Of a DNA stretch of 64,000 bases, positions 26,548-36,688 are shown one piece after another. How positions within the stretch are numbered: position 1 is the first letter of the stretch; the number at the start of each line of letters is the position of its first letter. The translations under genes and the position numbers were made by a program. Origin of the DNA: an uncultured Alistipes sp. (GTDB taxonomy: Bacteria; Bacteroidota; Bacteroidia; Bacteroidales; Rikenellaceae); NCBI GenBank assembly GCA_944321765.1, contig CALUMQ010000029.1:1-64000 (forward strand). Direction: 5' to 3'. The notes below the pieces were generated by a model. The model made no database searches. It worked only from the letters and a program-made list of their open reading frames with translations, and was not told the origin of the DNA.

Positions 26548-28575
26548 TCAGTTGACGTTCGGAAGGTAGGAGTAGTTCTGCGAATAATCCATCATCTGCT
26601 CCACGTAGTTGGCCGGATAGCTGATCTTCACGTCGACGACCTTGCCGTCGCGCTCCACCAGCTCGTACTCGGGATTCACGAAGCCTCCGTAAGGCTCGAT
26701 GCCCAATGCCGAGTAGCGCGCCAGCACCTCCTCGTGCAGCGTCGGGTCAACCTTCACGGCATAACGCTCCACCAGGTCACGTCCGGCTTCGTAGTCGCCC
26801 TCCGACTTGATGCGCTGCACCTCGCGGAGCAGCTCCCCGAACAGGCTGCGCAGACGCTGGAAATCGTTGACCACGATGTAGCTCTTGCCGTTCTCCTTCA
26901 CCCACTCGATGACGTTGTCGGCCTGTCCGCGCTCATAGCACCATTCGGCAATCAGTTTGCGGTTGCGCATGTGCGACTCCTCGACGTTCTTGCCAGGCTC
27001 GATGCGTGCCAGCTGCGTCATCAGTCCGTTGAGAATGTACTTGGCGTATCCCGCCTCGGCCACCTCGAACGAGGGCACCAGACCCAGCTCCACGAGTTTC
27101 GGATCGCCCAGGTAGTAGAGGCCGAAGAGGTCGGCACGCGCCTCCTCCAGCGTCGAGCCGTAGCTGCGCAGTTCATCGCCCTGGACGCCCGGAGCCAACT
27201 GTCCCGAGCCGTGGCCAAGGCACTCGTGCAGGTCGGTATGCAGATCGTCGGCCAGTTTGCCGTATTTGTCCATTCGCGCACGGTCGTCGACGCGCAGCAC
27301 AAACTCCTCGTTAAAACCGTTGCCATGAGCCGCCTGGTCATAGGCATAGGTGATGTTGTCGATGGTCACCGACTTCGAACCGTACTCCTTGCGGATCCAA
27401 TCGGCGTTGGGAAGGTTGATGCCGATGGGAGTTGCCGGGTAGCAGTCCCCACCGAGCATCGCTACGGTGACAACCTTGGCCGAGACACCCTTCACCTCCT
27501 TCTTGCGGTAGGCGGAGTCCACGGGAGAGTGGTCCTCGAACCACTGGGCATTCGACGAAATCACCTCCGTGCGGTGGCAGGCGGCCGAATCCACGAAGTT
27601 GACGACAGCCTCCCACGACGCCTTGCGTCCCAGAGGATCGCCATAGGTCTCGATGAAGCCGTTGACGAAATCGACGTTCGAAACCGTATCGCGCACCCAG
27701 CCGATGTTGTAGCGGTCGAACTCCTTCAGATCGCCGCTCTTATAATAGGAGATCAGGGCGGCGATATTCGTTTTCTGGGGCTCCCGGGCCACCGACTCGG
27801 CCTTCTCCAGCCAGTAGACGATGCGCTCGATGGCCGCCGAGTACATGCCGCCGGCACGCCACGTGCGCTCGACGAGGTTGCCCTTGTCGTCCTTCGTCAG
27901 CTGGGAGTTCAGTCCGTAGGAGACCGGTTCGGGATTGCCCGCATCGGCGGCGGCCATCGCGGCATAGAACCCTTCGGCCTCGGCCTGCGTCACGCCCTGG
28001 TAGTAGTTGCTCGAAGAGGTGAGAAGCAGGTCTTCGCCCGCCGTCTGGTTCAGGCGCGTGGGATACTCCGCGGGATCGAAGATCGCCAGAAAGACCTCAC
28101 GCCGCCTGCCATTCAGCTCCGCGCCGAACTTCTCCTCGGGAATCGTCTCGATGACGTCCAGCAGGTAGCCCTGCGAAAACTCCGGCTTAAACTTGTCGTT
28201 CGAATAGTGATGGTGGATGCCGTTGGCGAACCACACCTTCTTGAGGTACTTCTCCAGCGCCTTCCACTCCTCCGTCGTGCGGTCACCCTGGTAGTTCGCA
28301 TAGACGGTCTCCAGCGTACGGCGGACGGCAAGATTCACCGGACAGTTCTGGTCGTAGAGAATATCGCGCCCGCATTTGGCGGCCTGCGAAAGGTAATAGA
28401 TCAGCTCCTTCTCCTCGAGCGGCAGCGACTCGAAGCCCGGAACCTCATAACGGATGACCTTGATGTCGTCGAAACGGTCGACGACCCACGGCGTGTCGCT
28501 CTTCGGGCCGTTGCCGCACCCGTTCAGAGCCGAAAGGATGAGTGTCATGGACAAAATCGTAAAGAGATGTTTCAT
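26548..28575 (-). CDS. M49 family dipeptidyl peptidase III, lipoprotein form
   Basis: The 675-residue zinc peptidase has the M49-specific HECLGH motif at residues 450-455 and EEARAD (third ligand Glu) at 477-482, as in bacterial DPP III enzymes that remove dipeptides from peptide N-termini. A lipoprotein-type signal peptide ends in LSALNGC (about Cys19), so this copy acts in the envelope. The ATG at 28575 gives the proper signal peptide; a longer frame upstream adds seven residues. It has its own promoter and a shared downstream terminator. Confidence 0.94.
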   Translation of the reverse strand: MKHLFTILSMTLILSALNGCGNGPKSDTPWVVDRFDDIKVIRYEVPGFESLPLEEKELIYYLSQAAKCGRDILYDQNCPVNLAVRRTLETVYANYQGDRTTEEWKALEKYLKKVWFANGIHHHYSNDKFKPEFSQGYLLDVIETIPEEKFGAELNGRRREVFLAIFDPAEYPTRLNQTAGEDLLLTSSSNYYQGVTQAEAEGFYAAMAAADAGNPEPVSYGLNSQLTKDDKGNLVERTWRAGGMYSAAIERIVYWLEKAESVAREPQKTNIAALISYYKSGDLKEFDRYNIGWVRDTVSNVDFVNGFIETYGDPLGRKASWEAVVNFVDSAACHRTEVISSNAQWFEDHSPVDSAYRKKEVKGVSAKVVTVAMLGGDCYPATPIGINLPNADWIRKEYGSKSVTIDNITYAYDQAAHGNGFNEEFVLRVDDRARMDKYGKLADDLHTDLHECLGHGSGQLAPGVQGDELRSYGSTLEEARADLFGLYYLGDPKLVELGLVPSFEVAEAGYAKYILNGLMTQLARIEPGKNVEESHMRNRKLIAEWCYERGQADNVIEWVKENGKSYIVVNDFQRLRSLFGELLREVQRIKSEGDYEAGRDLVERYAVKVDPTLHEEVLARYSALGIEPYGGFVNPEYELVERDGKVVDVKISYPANYVEQMMDYSQNYSYLPNVN

Positions 28576-28593
28576 GGTGTATGAAATTTGTCT

Positions 28594-28625
28594 CAAAGAT
28601 AATGCTTGTCGTCCGCATTACCAAA
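28594..28625 (-). promoter_or_regulatory. promoter of the M49 peptidase gene
   Basis: On the minus strand TTTG (28622-28625), a 20-nt spacer and TATCTTTG (28594-28601) form a good Bacteroidetes promoter, 18 nt before the start codon. Confidence 0.8.
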
Positions 28626-28760
28626 TCGTCGGAACGTCCGCAGCGCCTCCCCGCGTCCGAAAGATTCAGCCCCGGAACCGCAGTCGGGATCCCGCTGCGC
28701 CTTTTCGGGGCATCGTGCGCTTTTTTTGTCTTTTTGTTTCGTTATGTCTGAGGGAATTTC

Positions 28761-28768
28761 TACCTTTG
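28761..28768 (+). promoter_or_regulatory. -7 box of the panCD promoter
   Basis: TACCTTTG lies 28 nt before the panC start in a T-rich stretch. Confidence 0.65.
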
Positions 28769-28796
28769 CCCCCGCAATCGCTACTCTTACACGGTA

Positions 28797-29633
28797 ATGA
28801 AAGTATTTACAAGCGTCAAGGAGCTTCGCGCAGCTTTGGACCGCACGGAGCCGTCGGGTATCGGATTCGTCCCCACGATGGGCGCCCTGCATGCAGGACA
28901 CCGCTCGCTCGTGGAGCGCGCCCGTCGTGAAAACCCGACCGTCGTGGTGAGTGTCTTCGTCAACCCCACCCAGTTCAACGACAAGAACGACCTGAAGCAC
29001 TACCCCCGTACGCCGGAGGCCGATGCCCGGGTGTTGGAAGAGGCCGGAGCCGATTTCGTGCTCATGCCCTCGGTCGAGGAGATCTACCCCAAACCCGACA
29101 CGCGCGTCTTCGATTTCGGACAGATTGACAAGGTGATGGAGGGCGCTACGCGTCCCGGACACTTCAATGGCGTGGCACAGGTCGTCAGCCGTCTGTTCGA
29201 CATCGTAAAGCCCGCCCGTGCCTACTTCGGAGAGAAGGACTTCCAGCAGATCGCCGTCATCCGCGCCATGGTCGAACAGCTGCACCTGCCGGTCGAGATC
29301 GTCGAATGCCCGATCGTACGCGGTGAGGACGGACTGGCCCTCTCGTCGCGCAACCAGCTGCTCGATGCACCCCATCGCGCCGCAGCCCCCCACATCTACG
29401 CCACGCTGCGCCAGGCCGTCGAGCGCTCGCACGAGCTCGATCCCGAAGCCCTCAAGAAGTGGGTTGTCGAGGAGGTCGAACGAAATCCCCTGCTCAAGGT
29501 CATCTACTACCAGTCGGTCGACGCCCGCACGATGCAGGAGGTCAAGGCGTGGAGCGACGCCCCACGCATCCAGGGCTGCATCGCCGTACAGGCCGGCGAT
29601 ATCCGTTTAATCGACAACATCCGCATCCGATAA
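28797..29633 (+). CDS. panC: pantothenate synthetase
   Basis: This 278-residue enzyme joins pantoate and beta-alanine with ATP. It has the nucleotidyltransferase HIGH-like motif [10 protein letters not shown], the VFVNPTQFN block, FGEKDFQQ and LSSRNQLL (KMSKS-like region). It heads the panC-panD operon with its own promoter; its stop codon overlaps the panD start (TAATG). Confidence 0.97.
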   Translation: MKVFTSVKELRAALDRTEPSGIGFVPTMGALHAGHRSLVERARRENPTVVVSVFVNPTQFNDKNDLKHYPRTPEADARVLEEAGADFVLMPSVEEIYPKPDTRVFDFGQIDKVMEGATRPGHFNGVAQVVSRLFDIVKPARAYFGEKDFQQIAVIRAMVEQLHLPVEIVECPIVRGEDGLALSSRNQLLDAPHRAAAPHIYATLRQAVERSHELDPEALKKWVVEEVERNPLLKVIYYQSVDARTMQEVKAWSDAPRIQGCIAVQAGDIRLIDNIRIR

Positions 29634-29992
29634 TGAAATTCCAGATCGAAGTCATCAAATCGAAAATCCACCGCGTGACGGTCACCCAGGCCGACCTCAA
29701 CTACGTGGGGAGCATCACCATCGACGAGGCGCTGCTCGACGCCGCCAACATGATCGAAGGTGAAAAGGTCCAGATCATGGACATCAACAACGGCGAACGC
29801 TTCGAAACCTACATCATCAAGGGCGAACGAAACAGCGGCTGCATCTGCCTGAACGGCGCCGCAGCCCGCAAGGTCCAGGTCGGTGACGTCATCATCATCG
29901 CCTCCTATGCCCTGATGGATTTCGAGGACGCCAAGGAGTTCCGGCCCTGGGTCATCTTCCCCGACACGGCCACAAACAGCCTCGTCGAGTAG
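29633..29992 (+). CDS. panD: aspartate 1-decarboxylase proenzyme
   Basis: The 119-residue pyruvoyl enzyme makes beta-alanine for PanC. Self-cleavage is expected between Gly26 and Ser27 in NYVGSITID, giving the pyruvoyl group on Ser27; Lys9 and Tyr24 are also conserved. The ATG at 29633 overlaps the panC stop codon. A good terminator follows. Confidence 0.96.
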   Translation: MKFQIEVIKSKIHRVTVTQADLNYVGSITIDEALLDAANMIEGEKVQIMDINNGERFETYIIKGERNSGCICLNGAAARKVQVGDVIIIASYALMDFEDAKEFRPWVIFPDTATNSLVE

Positions 29993-30024
29993 CCCCTACG
30001 GCCGATCCCCGCGCCCGGAAGTAC

Positions 30025-30053
30025 AAAAATCTCCCTCCAAAAGGGAGATTTTT
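30025..30053 (+). terminator. terminator after panD
   Basis: A 12-bp stem (30025-30036 and 30042-30053) with a 5-nt loop ends in a T run, a typical intrinsic terminator. Confidence 0.9.
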
Positions 30054-30066
30054 TCGTTTTAATATG

Positions 30067-30074
30067 TACCTTTG
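30067..30074 (+). promoter_or_regulatory. -7 box of the DUF456-M16 operon
   Basis: TACCTTTG lies directly after the panD terminator and 41 nt before the preferred DUF456 start. An in-frame ATG 5 nt after the box (30080) would give a leaderless longer form. Confidence 0.6.
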
Positions 30075-30115
30075 TTCCGATGGCCGTATGCCACCGATGC
30101 AATTCGCCCCGACCT

Positions 30116-30634
30116 ATGGATGTCCTGCTCTCGATATGCGCCTTTCTGCTCGCCCTGCTCGGCATCGCAGGATGCATCGTCCCGGCTCTCCCCGGCACGC
30201 TGCTCAGCTACGCAGGCCTGCTCTGCGCATACTTCACCTCCTACTCCCAGATGTCGGCCGCGGCCCTCTGGATATGGCTCGCCGTCTGTATCGCCGTCAG
30301 CGTCGCCGACTACATCCTCCCGGCCTGGATGACCAGGCGTTTCGGAGGTTCGCGGGCCGGATCGATCGGTGCCACCGTCGGCGTGTTCGTCGGATTCTTC
30401 TTCCTACCGCCCATAGGCATCATCCTCGGACCGTTCCTCGGGGCTGTCGTCGGAGAGCTGCTCAACGACCGGAACGACCGCGCAAAGGCATTTCGCGTCG
30501 GCGTCGGATCGTTCCTCTCGTTCATCGTCGGAACCGGTGTCAAGCTCATCGCCTCGATCGGCATCCTCGTGCATGTCATCGCCGACACCTTCCCGGCCGT
30601 CAAAGACTGGTTCACAACAACTTTTATCCAATAA
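30116..30634 (+). CDS. DUF456 membrane protein
   Basis: This 172-residue protein is highly hydrophobic, with about five membrane segments. Its GCIVPALPGTLLSYAGLL opening and the long glycine-rich GATVGVFVGFFFLPPIG segment are typical of DUF456, a family of unknown function. The start at 30116 matches family members that begin directly with the first membrane segment; the ATG at 30080 would add 12 polar residues. An M16 protease gene follows after 4 bp. Confidence 0.85.
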   Translation: MDVLLSICAFLLALLGIAGCIVPALPGTLLSYAGLLCAYFTSYSQMSAAALWIWLAVCIAVSVADYILPAWMTRRFGGSRAGSIGATVGVFVGFFFLPPIGIILGPFLGAVVGELLNDRNDRAKAFRVGVGSFLSFIVGTGVKLIASIGILVHVIADTFPAVKDWFTTTFIQ

Positions 30635-30638
30635 AACC

Positions 30639-33539
30639 ATGAAAAGACTCTGTTTACTGCTGACCGTCGTCGTGGCCTTGCTCGCATCCGCCTGCAGCAA
30701 GTATCAGTACGAAACGGTCAAGGGAGATCCGATGAATACCCGGATCTACACCCTCCCGAACGGTCTGAAGGTCTACATGAGCGTCAACAAGGAGACGCCC
30801 CGCATCCAGACCTACATCGCCGTTCGCGTCGGCGGCAAGAACGACCCCGCCGAGACAACCGGTCTGGCGCACTACTTCGAACACCTGATGTTCAAGGGTA
30901 CGCCCAACTTCGGAACCTCGGACTATGCGGCCGAGAAGCCCATGCTCGATGAGATCGAGCAGCTCTTCGAGGTCTATCGCCAGACCGAGGACGAAGCCGA
31001 GCGCGCCGCCATCTACCACCGCATCGACTCGATCAGCTATGAGGCCTCGAAGATCGCCATTCCCAACGAGTACGACAAGTTGATGGCCGCCATCGGCGCC
31101 AACGGCACCAATGCCTACACGTCGCAGGACATGACCGTCTATGTGGAGGACATTCCGTCGAACGAGGTTGACAACTGGGCAAAGATCGAGGCCGACCGCT
31201 TCCGCAACCCCGTGATCCGCGGCTTCCACACCGAGCTGGAGACCATCTACGAGGAGAAGAACATGTCACTGACGAAGGACAGCCGCAAGGTTTGGGAGGC
31301 TCTCGACGCCGCGCTGTTCCCCCATCACCCCTACGGCACGCAGACCGTGCTGGGAACCCAGGAGCACCTGAAGAACCCCTCGATCACCAACGTCAAGAAC
31401 TACCACAAGACCTACTACGTGCCCAACAACATGGCCATCTGCCTCTCGGGCGACCTCAATCCCGACGAGGTGATCGCCACCATCGACAAGTACTTCGGCG
31501 ACATGAAGCCCAACGAGAATCTGCCGAAGCTCGAAGTCAAGCCCGAAGAGCCCATCACCGAGCCCATCGTGCGCGAGGTTTACGGTCTGGAGGCTGCCAA
31601 CGTGCTGCTCGGATGGCGTCTGCCGGGCCTCTCGAGTGACCCGAGCGATGTGGCACAGATCGCCAGCATGATCCTCAACAACGGACAGGCCGGACTCATC
31701 GACCTCGACCTCAACCAGCAGCAGAAGGTCCTCGGGGCGTACGGCGGTTTCTCGGGGCAGCCCGACTACAGTTCGTTCATCCTCGGTGGAAGCCCCAAGG
31801 CCGGGCAGTCGCTCGAGGAGGTGCGTGACCTGCTGCTCGCCGAGGTGGCCAAGCTCCGCGCCGGAGAGTTCGACGAAAAGCTCATCGAGGCAACCATCAA
31901 CAACTTCAAGCTCCGGATGATGCACGCCCTCGAGGACAACGACTCCCGCGCCGACATGTACGTGCAGGCATTCATCAACGGCACCGACTGGGCCGACGAG
32001 GTGGCTCAAATGGACCGCATGGCGAAGGTCACCAAGCAGGACATCGTCGACTGGGCCAACAAGTACCTCGGAGAGAACGCCTACGCCATCGTCTACAAAC
32101 GGGAGGGCGAAGACAAGAGCGTGCAGAAGATTGCCGCCCCGAAGATCACCCCCATCGTCACGAACCGCGACAAGCAGAGTGACTTCCTTACCCAGATCCA
32201 GCAGTCGAAGGTTAAACCCATCGAACCGGTATTCGTCAACTACGACACCGAGATGGCGCAGTTCGACATCCGTGACGGCATCCACGCCCTTTACAAGAAG
32301 AACGAGACCAACGACATCTTCCGGCTGAACTACATCTTCGACACCGGCACCGAGAACGATCCGGCGCTCGGGCTGGCCTTCGACTACCTGAGCTACCTCG
32401 GGACCGACTCGATGACCGCCGAGCAGATTGCCTCCGAGATGTATGACATTGCCTGCTCCTTCACGATGGCCGCCGGCGCCAACCAGTGCTCGATCTCGAT
32501 CTCGGGACTGAGCGAGAACATGCCCAAGGCCATGGAGATCGTCGAGGAGCTCATCGCCGGAGCCGTGCCTGACGACACGATTCTCGAAAACCTCAAGAAC
32601 GACATGATCAAGTCGCGCGCCGATGCCAAACTCAGCCAGGCGCGCAACTTCAGCGCCCTGCAGCGCTACATGCTCTACGGAGAGGATTACATCAAGCGCA
32701 CGACCCTCTCGAACGAGGCGCTCATGGCTCTCAACTCCGAGGAGCTGCTGGCGCGTGTGCGTGATCTGATGAACAAGCAGCACGAGGTGCTCTACTACGG
32801 TCCGCTGGCACAGAACCAGGTCAAGAAGTATGTTACGGACTACCACAAGGTGGCCGACGAGCTGGCCCCGCTGGAGAAGAGCCATCCGAAAACCCTGCGC
32901 ACCGACAACAGCAACGTCATTCTCGCACAGTACGACGCCAAACAGCTCTACTACCTGCAGTTCTCGAACCGCGGAGAGAAATTCGACGTAACGAACGATC
33001 CCGAGATCGCTCTCTACAACGAATATTTCGGCGGCAGCATGAACTCCATCTGCTTCCAGGAGATGCGCGAAGCCCGCGGTCTGGCCTATACGGCCCAGGC
33101 CATGCTCGCCGAGCCGGCCTTCGCCGATGAAAGCTACGGTTACATCGCCTTCATCGCCACGCAGAACGACAAGATGCAGACTGCCATCGAGGCCTTTGAC
33201 GAGATCATCAACCAGATGCCCGAGTCGGAAGCCGCCTTCAACATCGCCAAGGAGGCCATCATCTCCCGGCTGCGGACCGAGCGTACGACCGGCATGAGCG
33301 TCCTGAGCTCCTACATCTCGCTGCGGCGTCTGGGCCTTACGGAGGACCGCGACCGGCAGATCTTCGAGAAGGTCCAGAACATGACCCTCGACGACGTGAA
33401 GGCCACGCAGCAGAAGTGGGTCAAGGACCGCACCTATGTCTACGGTATTCTCGGCGACATCAAGGACCTCGACCTGAACTTCCTCAAGACGCTCGGTCCC
33501 ATTCAGACCGTCTCGCAGGAGGAGATCTTCGGATATTGA
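30639..33539 (+). CDS. M16 family zinc metalloprotease lipoprotein
   Basis: The 966-residue protein has a lipoprotein signal with lipidation at Cys19 and the M16 zinc motif HYFEH at residues 78-82. The third ligand Glu lies in the ELETIYEEKN block (about 199-206), with a longer spacer than in the other M16 protein because of an insertion around residues 95-145. The C-terminal half is a second M16 repeat with MREARGLAYT, involved in substrate binding. It likely degrades peptides at the envelope. It is co-transcribed with DUF456. Confidence 0.93.
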   Translation: MKRLCLLLTVVVALLASACSKYQYETVKGDPMNTRIYTLPNGLKVYMSVNKETPRIQTYIAVRVGGKNDPAETTGLAHYFEHLMFKGTPNFGTSDYAAEKPMLDEIEQLFEVYRQTEDEAERAAIYHRIDSISYEASKIAIPNEYDKLMAAIGANGTNAYTSQDMTVYVEDIPSNEVDNWAKIEADRFRNPVIRGFHTELETIYEEKNMSLTKDSRKVWEALDAALFPHHPYGTQTVLGTQEHLKNPSITNVKNYHKTYYVPNNMAICLSGDLNPDEVIATIDKYFGDMKPNENLPKLEVKPEEPITEPIVREVYGLEAANVLLGWRLPGLSSDPSDVAQIASMILNNGQAGLIDLDLNQQQKVLGAYGGFSGQPDYSSFILGGSPKAGQSLEEVRDLLLAEVAKLRAGEFDEKLIEATINNFKLRMMHALEDNDSRADMYVQAFINGTDWADEVAQMDRMAKVTKQDIVDWANKYLGENAYAIVYKREGEDKSVQKIAAPKITPIVTNRDKQSDFLTQIQQSKVKPIEPVFVNYDTEMAQFDIRDGIHALYKKNETNDIFRLNYIFDTGTENDPALGLAFDYLSYLGTDSMTAEQIASEMYDIACSFTMAAGANQCSISISGLSENMPKAMEIVEELIAGAVPDDTILENLKNDMIKSRADAKLSQARNFSALQRYMLYGEDYIKRTTLSNEALMALNSEELLARVRDLMNKQHEVLYYGPLAQNQVKKYVTDYHKVADELAPLEKSHPKTLRTDNSNVILAQYDAKQLYYLQFSNRGEKFDVTNDPEIALYNEYFGGSMNSICFQEMREARGLAYTAQAMLAEPAFADESYGYIAFIATQNDKMQTAIEAFDEIINQMPESEAAFNIAKEAIISRLRTERTTGMSVLSSYISLRRLGLTEDRDRQIFEKVQNMTLDDVKATQQKWVKDRTYVYGILGDIKDLDLNFLKTLGPIQTVSQEEIFGY

Positions 33540-33580
33540 TCCCACACGGCCGGGAGTTCGGAATCGGACCCCGGCGCATG

Positions 33581-33618
33581 AAAAACGTCCCGCAGGCAGT
33601 TGTCTGCGGGACGTTTTT
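33581..33618. terminator. bidirectional terminator between M16 and the AhcY fusion
   Basis: A perfect 15-bp inverted repeat (33581-33595 and 33604-33618) carries A5 on one end and T5 on the other, with an 8-nt loop. Confidence 0.9.
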
Positions 33619-33725
33619 GCATCTGCACACAAGCGACAGGCGGCGCAACCCCGATCTCGGGAGATTGCACCGCCTGTTCGAAGACTGCGGATCTGTCGGT
33701 GCGGCGGAGCGCTCCGCCGCGGAGA

Positions 33726-35567
33726 TCAATAGCGGTAGTGCTCGGCCTTGTAGGGGCCCTCGACCGGCACGCCGATATAGTCGGCCTGCTTCTGCGTGAG
33801 GTGCGTCAGTTCGACACCCAGGTTGTCGAGATGCAACCGTGCCACCTCCTCGTCGAGATGCTTCGGAAGGCGGTAAACGTCGACCTTCAGATCCTTCTGC
33901 CACAGCTCCATCTGTGCCAGGCACTGGTTCGTGAAGGAGTTCGACATGACGAACGAAGGGTGACCCGTTGCACAGCCCAGGTTCACCAGACGTCCCTCGG
34001 CCAGGATGAAGATCGAGTGTCCGTCGGGGAAGGTATATTTGTCGACCTGCGGCTTGATGTTCGTCTTCACGGCATCGGACTTCTCCAGACGTGCCATTTG
34101 GATCTCGTTGTCAAAGTGCCCGATGTTGCAGACGATCGCCTGGTCGCGCATGCGCTCCATGTGCTCCAGCGTGATGATGTCGCAGTTGCCCGTGCAGGTG
34201 ACGTAGATGTTTCCCTCGGCAAGAGCGCTCTCGACGGTCTTCACCTCGAAGCCCTCCATCGCCGCCTGCAACGCACAGATCGGGTCAATCTCCGTAACGA
34301 TCACCCGCGCGCCGTACGAGCGCATCGAGCGTGCGCATCCCTTGCCCACGTCGCCATAGCCGCAAACGACAACCACCTTGCCGGCGATCATGACGTCCGT
34401 CGCACGCTTGATGCCGTCGGCCAGCGACTCACGGCAGCCGTAGAGGTTGTCGAACTTCGACTTCGTGCAGGAGTCGTTGACGTTGATCGCCGGGACGAGC
34501 AGCTCGCCGGCAGCCTGCATCTGATAAAGACGGTGTACGCCCGTCGTGGTCTCTTCGCTCACGCCCTTCCACTCGGCCACCGTGCGGTGCCACTTCTGCG
34601 GATCCTCGGCCAGAATCTGTTTCAGCGTCGAGAGGATCACCTCCTCCTCGTAGGACGAGGGGGCATAGTCAAGCGTCGTGGCATCGTTCTCGGCCTTGTA
34701 GCCCTTGTGGATCAGCAGGGTCGCATCGCCGCCGTCGTCGACGATCAGCTGCGGGCCCTTGCCTCCGGGGAAGGACATCGCCATCGCCGTGCACCACCAG
34801 TACTCGGGCAGCGTCTCACCCTTCCAGGCAAAGACCGGAACACCCGCCTTGGCAATGGCTGCCGCTGCATGATCCTGCGTCGAGAAGATGTTGCACGAGC
34901 ACCAGCGCACATCGGCACCCAGTTCGACAAGCGTTTCGATCAGCACGGCCGTCTGGATCGTCATGTGCAGCGAGCCCATGATGCGGACGCCCTTCAGCGG
35001 TTTTTGGGGTCCGTATTTGCGGCGCACGGCCATCAGACCCGGCATTTCATGTTCGGAGATCTCGATCTCCTTGCGGCCCCACTCGGCCAGCGACAGGTCG
35101 GCCACTTTGTAGGGAAGCGTGTTGTCAATAAACATATCTTGCGTATTTTGAGGATTTATCGTCATCGAATGTGAATGAGGTTGCAGTGCGGAATCCGCAC
35201 GGGTCTCCAGTTCAAGAACGCGCATCTTGTCGCGTACGATCTGTTCGCGCAGCGCTTCGGTTGTGGCAAAGGTCCGCTCCCCGCGGATCCGCTCGAGCAG
35301 CGTCACGCGCAGCCGGCGGCCGTACAACGATCCCTCGAAGTCGAACACATGCGTCTCCAGCCGTCGGGAAACCCCTCCGACCGAAGGATTCCGGCCCAGG
35401 TTCGACATCGCGGCATAGCAGCGTCCGTCGATCTCGACATGCGAACGGTAGACTCCGTCGGGAGCCGCCAGGTCGTCGGAGACGGGAAGATTGGCCGTCG
35501 GGAATCCCAATTCGCGCCCCAGGCGGCGTCCGTGCTCCACCACTCCCTCAATCACCACATGCTCCAT
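33726..35567 (-). CDS. ahcY: riboflavin kinase-S-adenosylhomocysteine hydrolase fusion
   Basis: A single 613-residue frame. Residues 1-128 form a complete riboflavin kinase domain: [20 protein letters not shown], and ETHVFDF with the catalytic Glu71, followed by LYGRRLRV. The FAD-synthetase half of RibF is absent. From Met135/Met145 onward it is a complete AhcY, splitting S-adenosylhomocysteine into adenosine and homocysteine: [12 protein letters not shown], the NAD loop GYGDVGKG, and the C-terminal YKAEHYRY. No stop separates the parts. The linker is AT-rich and has ATGs at 35165 and 35135, so AhcY could also start there (469 residues from 35135). AhcY is certain; translation as a fusion is inference. 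Confidence 0.85.
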   Translation of the reverse strand: MEHVVIEGVVEHGRRLGRELGFPTANLPVSDDLAAPDGVYRSHVEIDGRCYAAMSNLGRNPSVGGVSRRLETHVFDFEGSLYGRRLRVTLLERIRGERTFATTEALREQIVRDKMRVLELETRADSALQPHSHSMTINPQNTQDMFIDNTLPYKVADLSLAEWGRKEIEISEHEMPGLMAVRRKYGPQKPLKGVRIMGSLHMTIQTAVLIETLVELGADVRWCSCNIFSTQDHAAAAIAKAGVPVFAWKGETLPEYWWCTAMAMSFPGGKGPQLIVDDGGDATLLIHKGYKAENDATTLDYAPSSYEEEVILSTLKQILAEDPQKWHRTVAEWKGVSEETTTGVHRLYQMQAAGELLVPAINVNDSCTKSKFDNLYGCRESLADGIKRATDVMIAGKVVVVCGYGDVGKGCARSMRSYGARVIVTEIDPICALQAAMEGFEVKTVESALAEGNIYVTCTGNCDIITLEHMERMRDQAIVCNIGHFDNEIQMARLEKSDAVKTNIKPQVDKYTFPDGHSIFILAEGRLVNLGCATGHPSFVMSNSFTNQCLAQMELWQKDLKVDVYRLPKHLDEEVARLHLDNLGVELTHLTQKQADYIGVPVEGPYKAEHYRY

Positions 35568-35570
35568 CGA

Positions 35571-36677
35571 TCAGATTTTTTCGGTCAGCTTGCGCACCAG
35601 GCTGAACTGTGAGAAGAACTCCTTGGCAAAGACCCGGAGCACCGTATAGGAGGGAATAGCCAGCAGCATGCCCAGAATGCCGGCCAGCGACCCGGCGATC
35701 AGAATCACCAGAAAAACCTCCAGCGGATGGGCCTTCACCCGTTCGGAATAGAGCGTAGGCTGCAGGACAAAGTCATCCATACCCTTGATTATCAACAGAG
35801 AGCCGGCAATAACAAAGACCGTATGCCCCACCGTCATGCCTTCGATCGGGGCGATGATGCCCACGAAAGCCGAAACGATACCCCCGATCAGCGGCCCGGC
35901 ATACGGCACAACGTTCATCACACCCATCGTCAAGCCGATAAACGCGGCATTGGAGGTCTGCATACCGAAGGCGATCATCACCAGCATCACGGTGATCATC
36001 AACAACAGGCTCTCGGTGAGAATTCCCGTGAAGTAGCGCGACAGCAGATGGGTCACCGAATCGAGCGCCCGGGTGATGTTGTCGTGGTACCGCTCCGGGA
36101 ATACCGCCGTCACCATGGCGTAGAAGAGTCCGTCATCCTTGAGGAAGAAGAACGTAATGAACGAGATGGAGAAGATGGCGATGGCCGAGGAGATGATTAC
36201 GTTGACAATCGACGAGAAAACGGCGTTAATCGAGTCGAAATCGATGATCTGGCGCAGCGTCGAGGCCAGCGCATCGGACAGTGAGAAGGTGCTCTCGGGC
36301 TGTGCAAAGAGCGTCTGCAGGTAGTGTTGAGCCTCGGACAGGGGCTCCTCGATCGATGCGAGCACCGACGTGAAATCGACATTCGAAAGTTGGTAGATCT
36401 TGTCGAAAACCAGCGGGATGAACAACGAGAAGAGGGTTGCGGCAACCACCCAGATGACAATCAGCGTGATCAACGCCCCAAGCCATCGCGGAACCTGCCA
36501 CGTACGGATACGCAGCCGACACAGCAACTGCACCAAAGGTCGTCCCATGACGGCCAGTACCGCCGAAACGAGGATGTAGACGACGATCGACGAAAAGTAC
36601 CACACCAGAAAGAGAATGGCCGCGGCAACTGCCGCGCCCACAAGAAATTTCAGAACGGTCTGGGGGGTCGTTTTCAT
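35571..36677 (-). CDS. AI-2E family (PerM/UPF0118) membrane transporter
   Basis: This 368-residue protein has about seven to eight membrane segments and the family blocks FFLKDDGLFY, NVVPYAGPLIGGI and HPLEVFLVILIAGSLAGILGM. Family members export small molecules or ions; the name from AI-2 transport (TqsA) is not proof of substrate. The ATG at 36677 is used because the in-frame upstream codon is TTG. It sits 11 bp after psd and 3 bp before the riboflavin kinase-AhcY gene. Confidence 0.9.
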   Translation of the reverse strand: MKTTPQTVLKFLVGAAVAAAILFLVWYFSSIVVYILVSAVLAVMGRPLVQLLCRLRIRTWQVPRWLGALITLIVIWVVAATLFSLFIPLVFDKIYQLSNVDFTSVLASIEEPLSEAQHYLQTLFAQPESTFSLSDALASTLRQIIDFDSINAVFSSIVNVIISSAIAIFSISFITFFFLKDDGLFYAMVTAVFPERYHDNITRALDSVTHLLSRYFTGILTESLLLMITVMLVMIAFGMQTSNAAFIGLTMGVMNVVPYAGPLIGGIVSAFVGIIAPIEGMTVGHTVFVIAGSLLIIKGMDDFVLQPTLYSERVKAHPLEVFLVILIAGSLAGILGMLLAIPSYTVLRVFAKEFFSQFSLVRKLTEKI

Positions 36678-36688
36678 GGTTTGACAAA

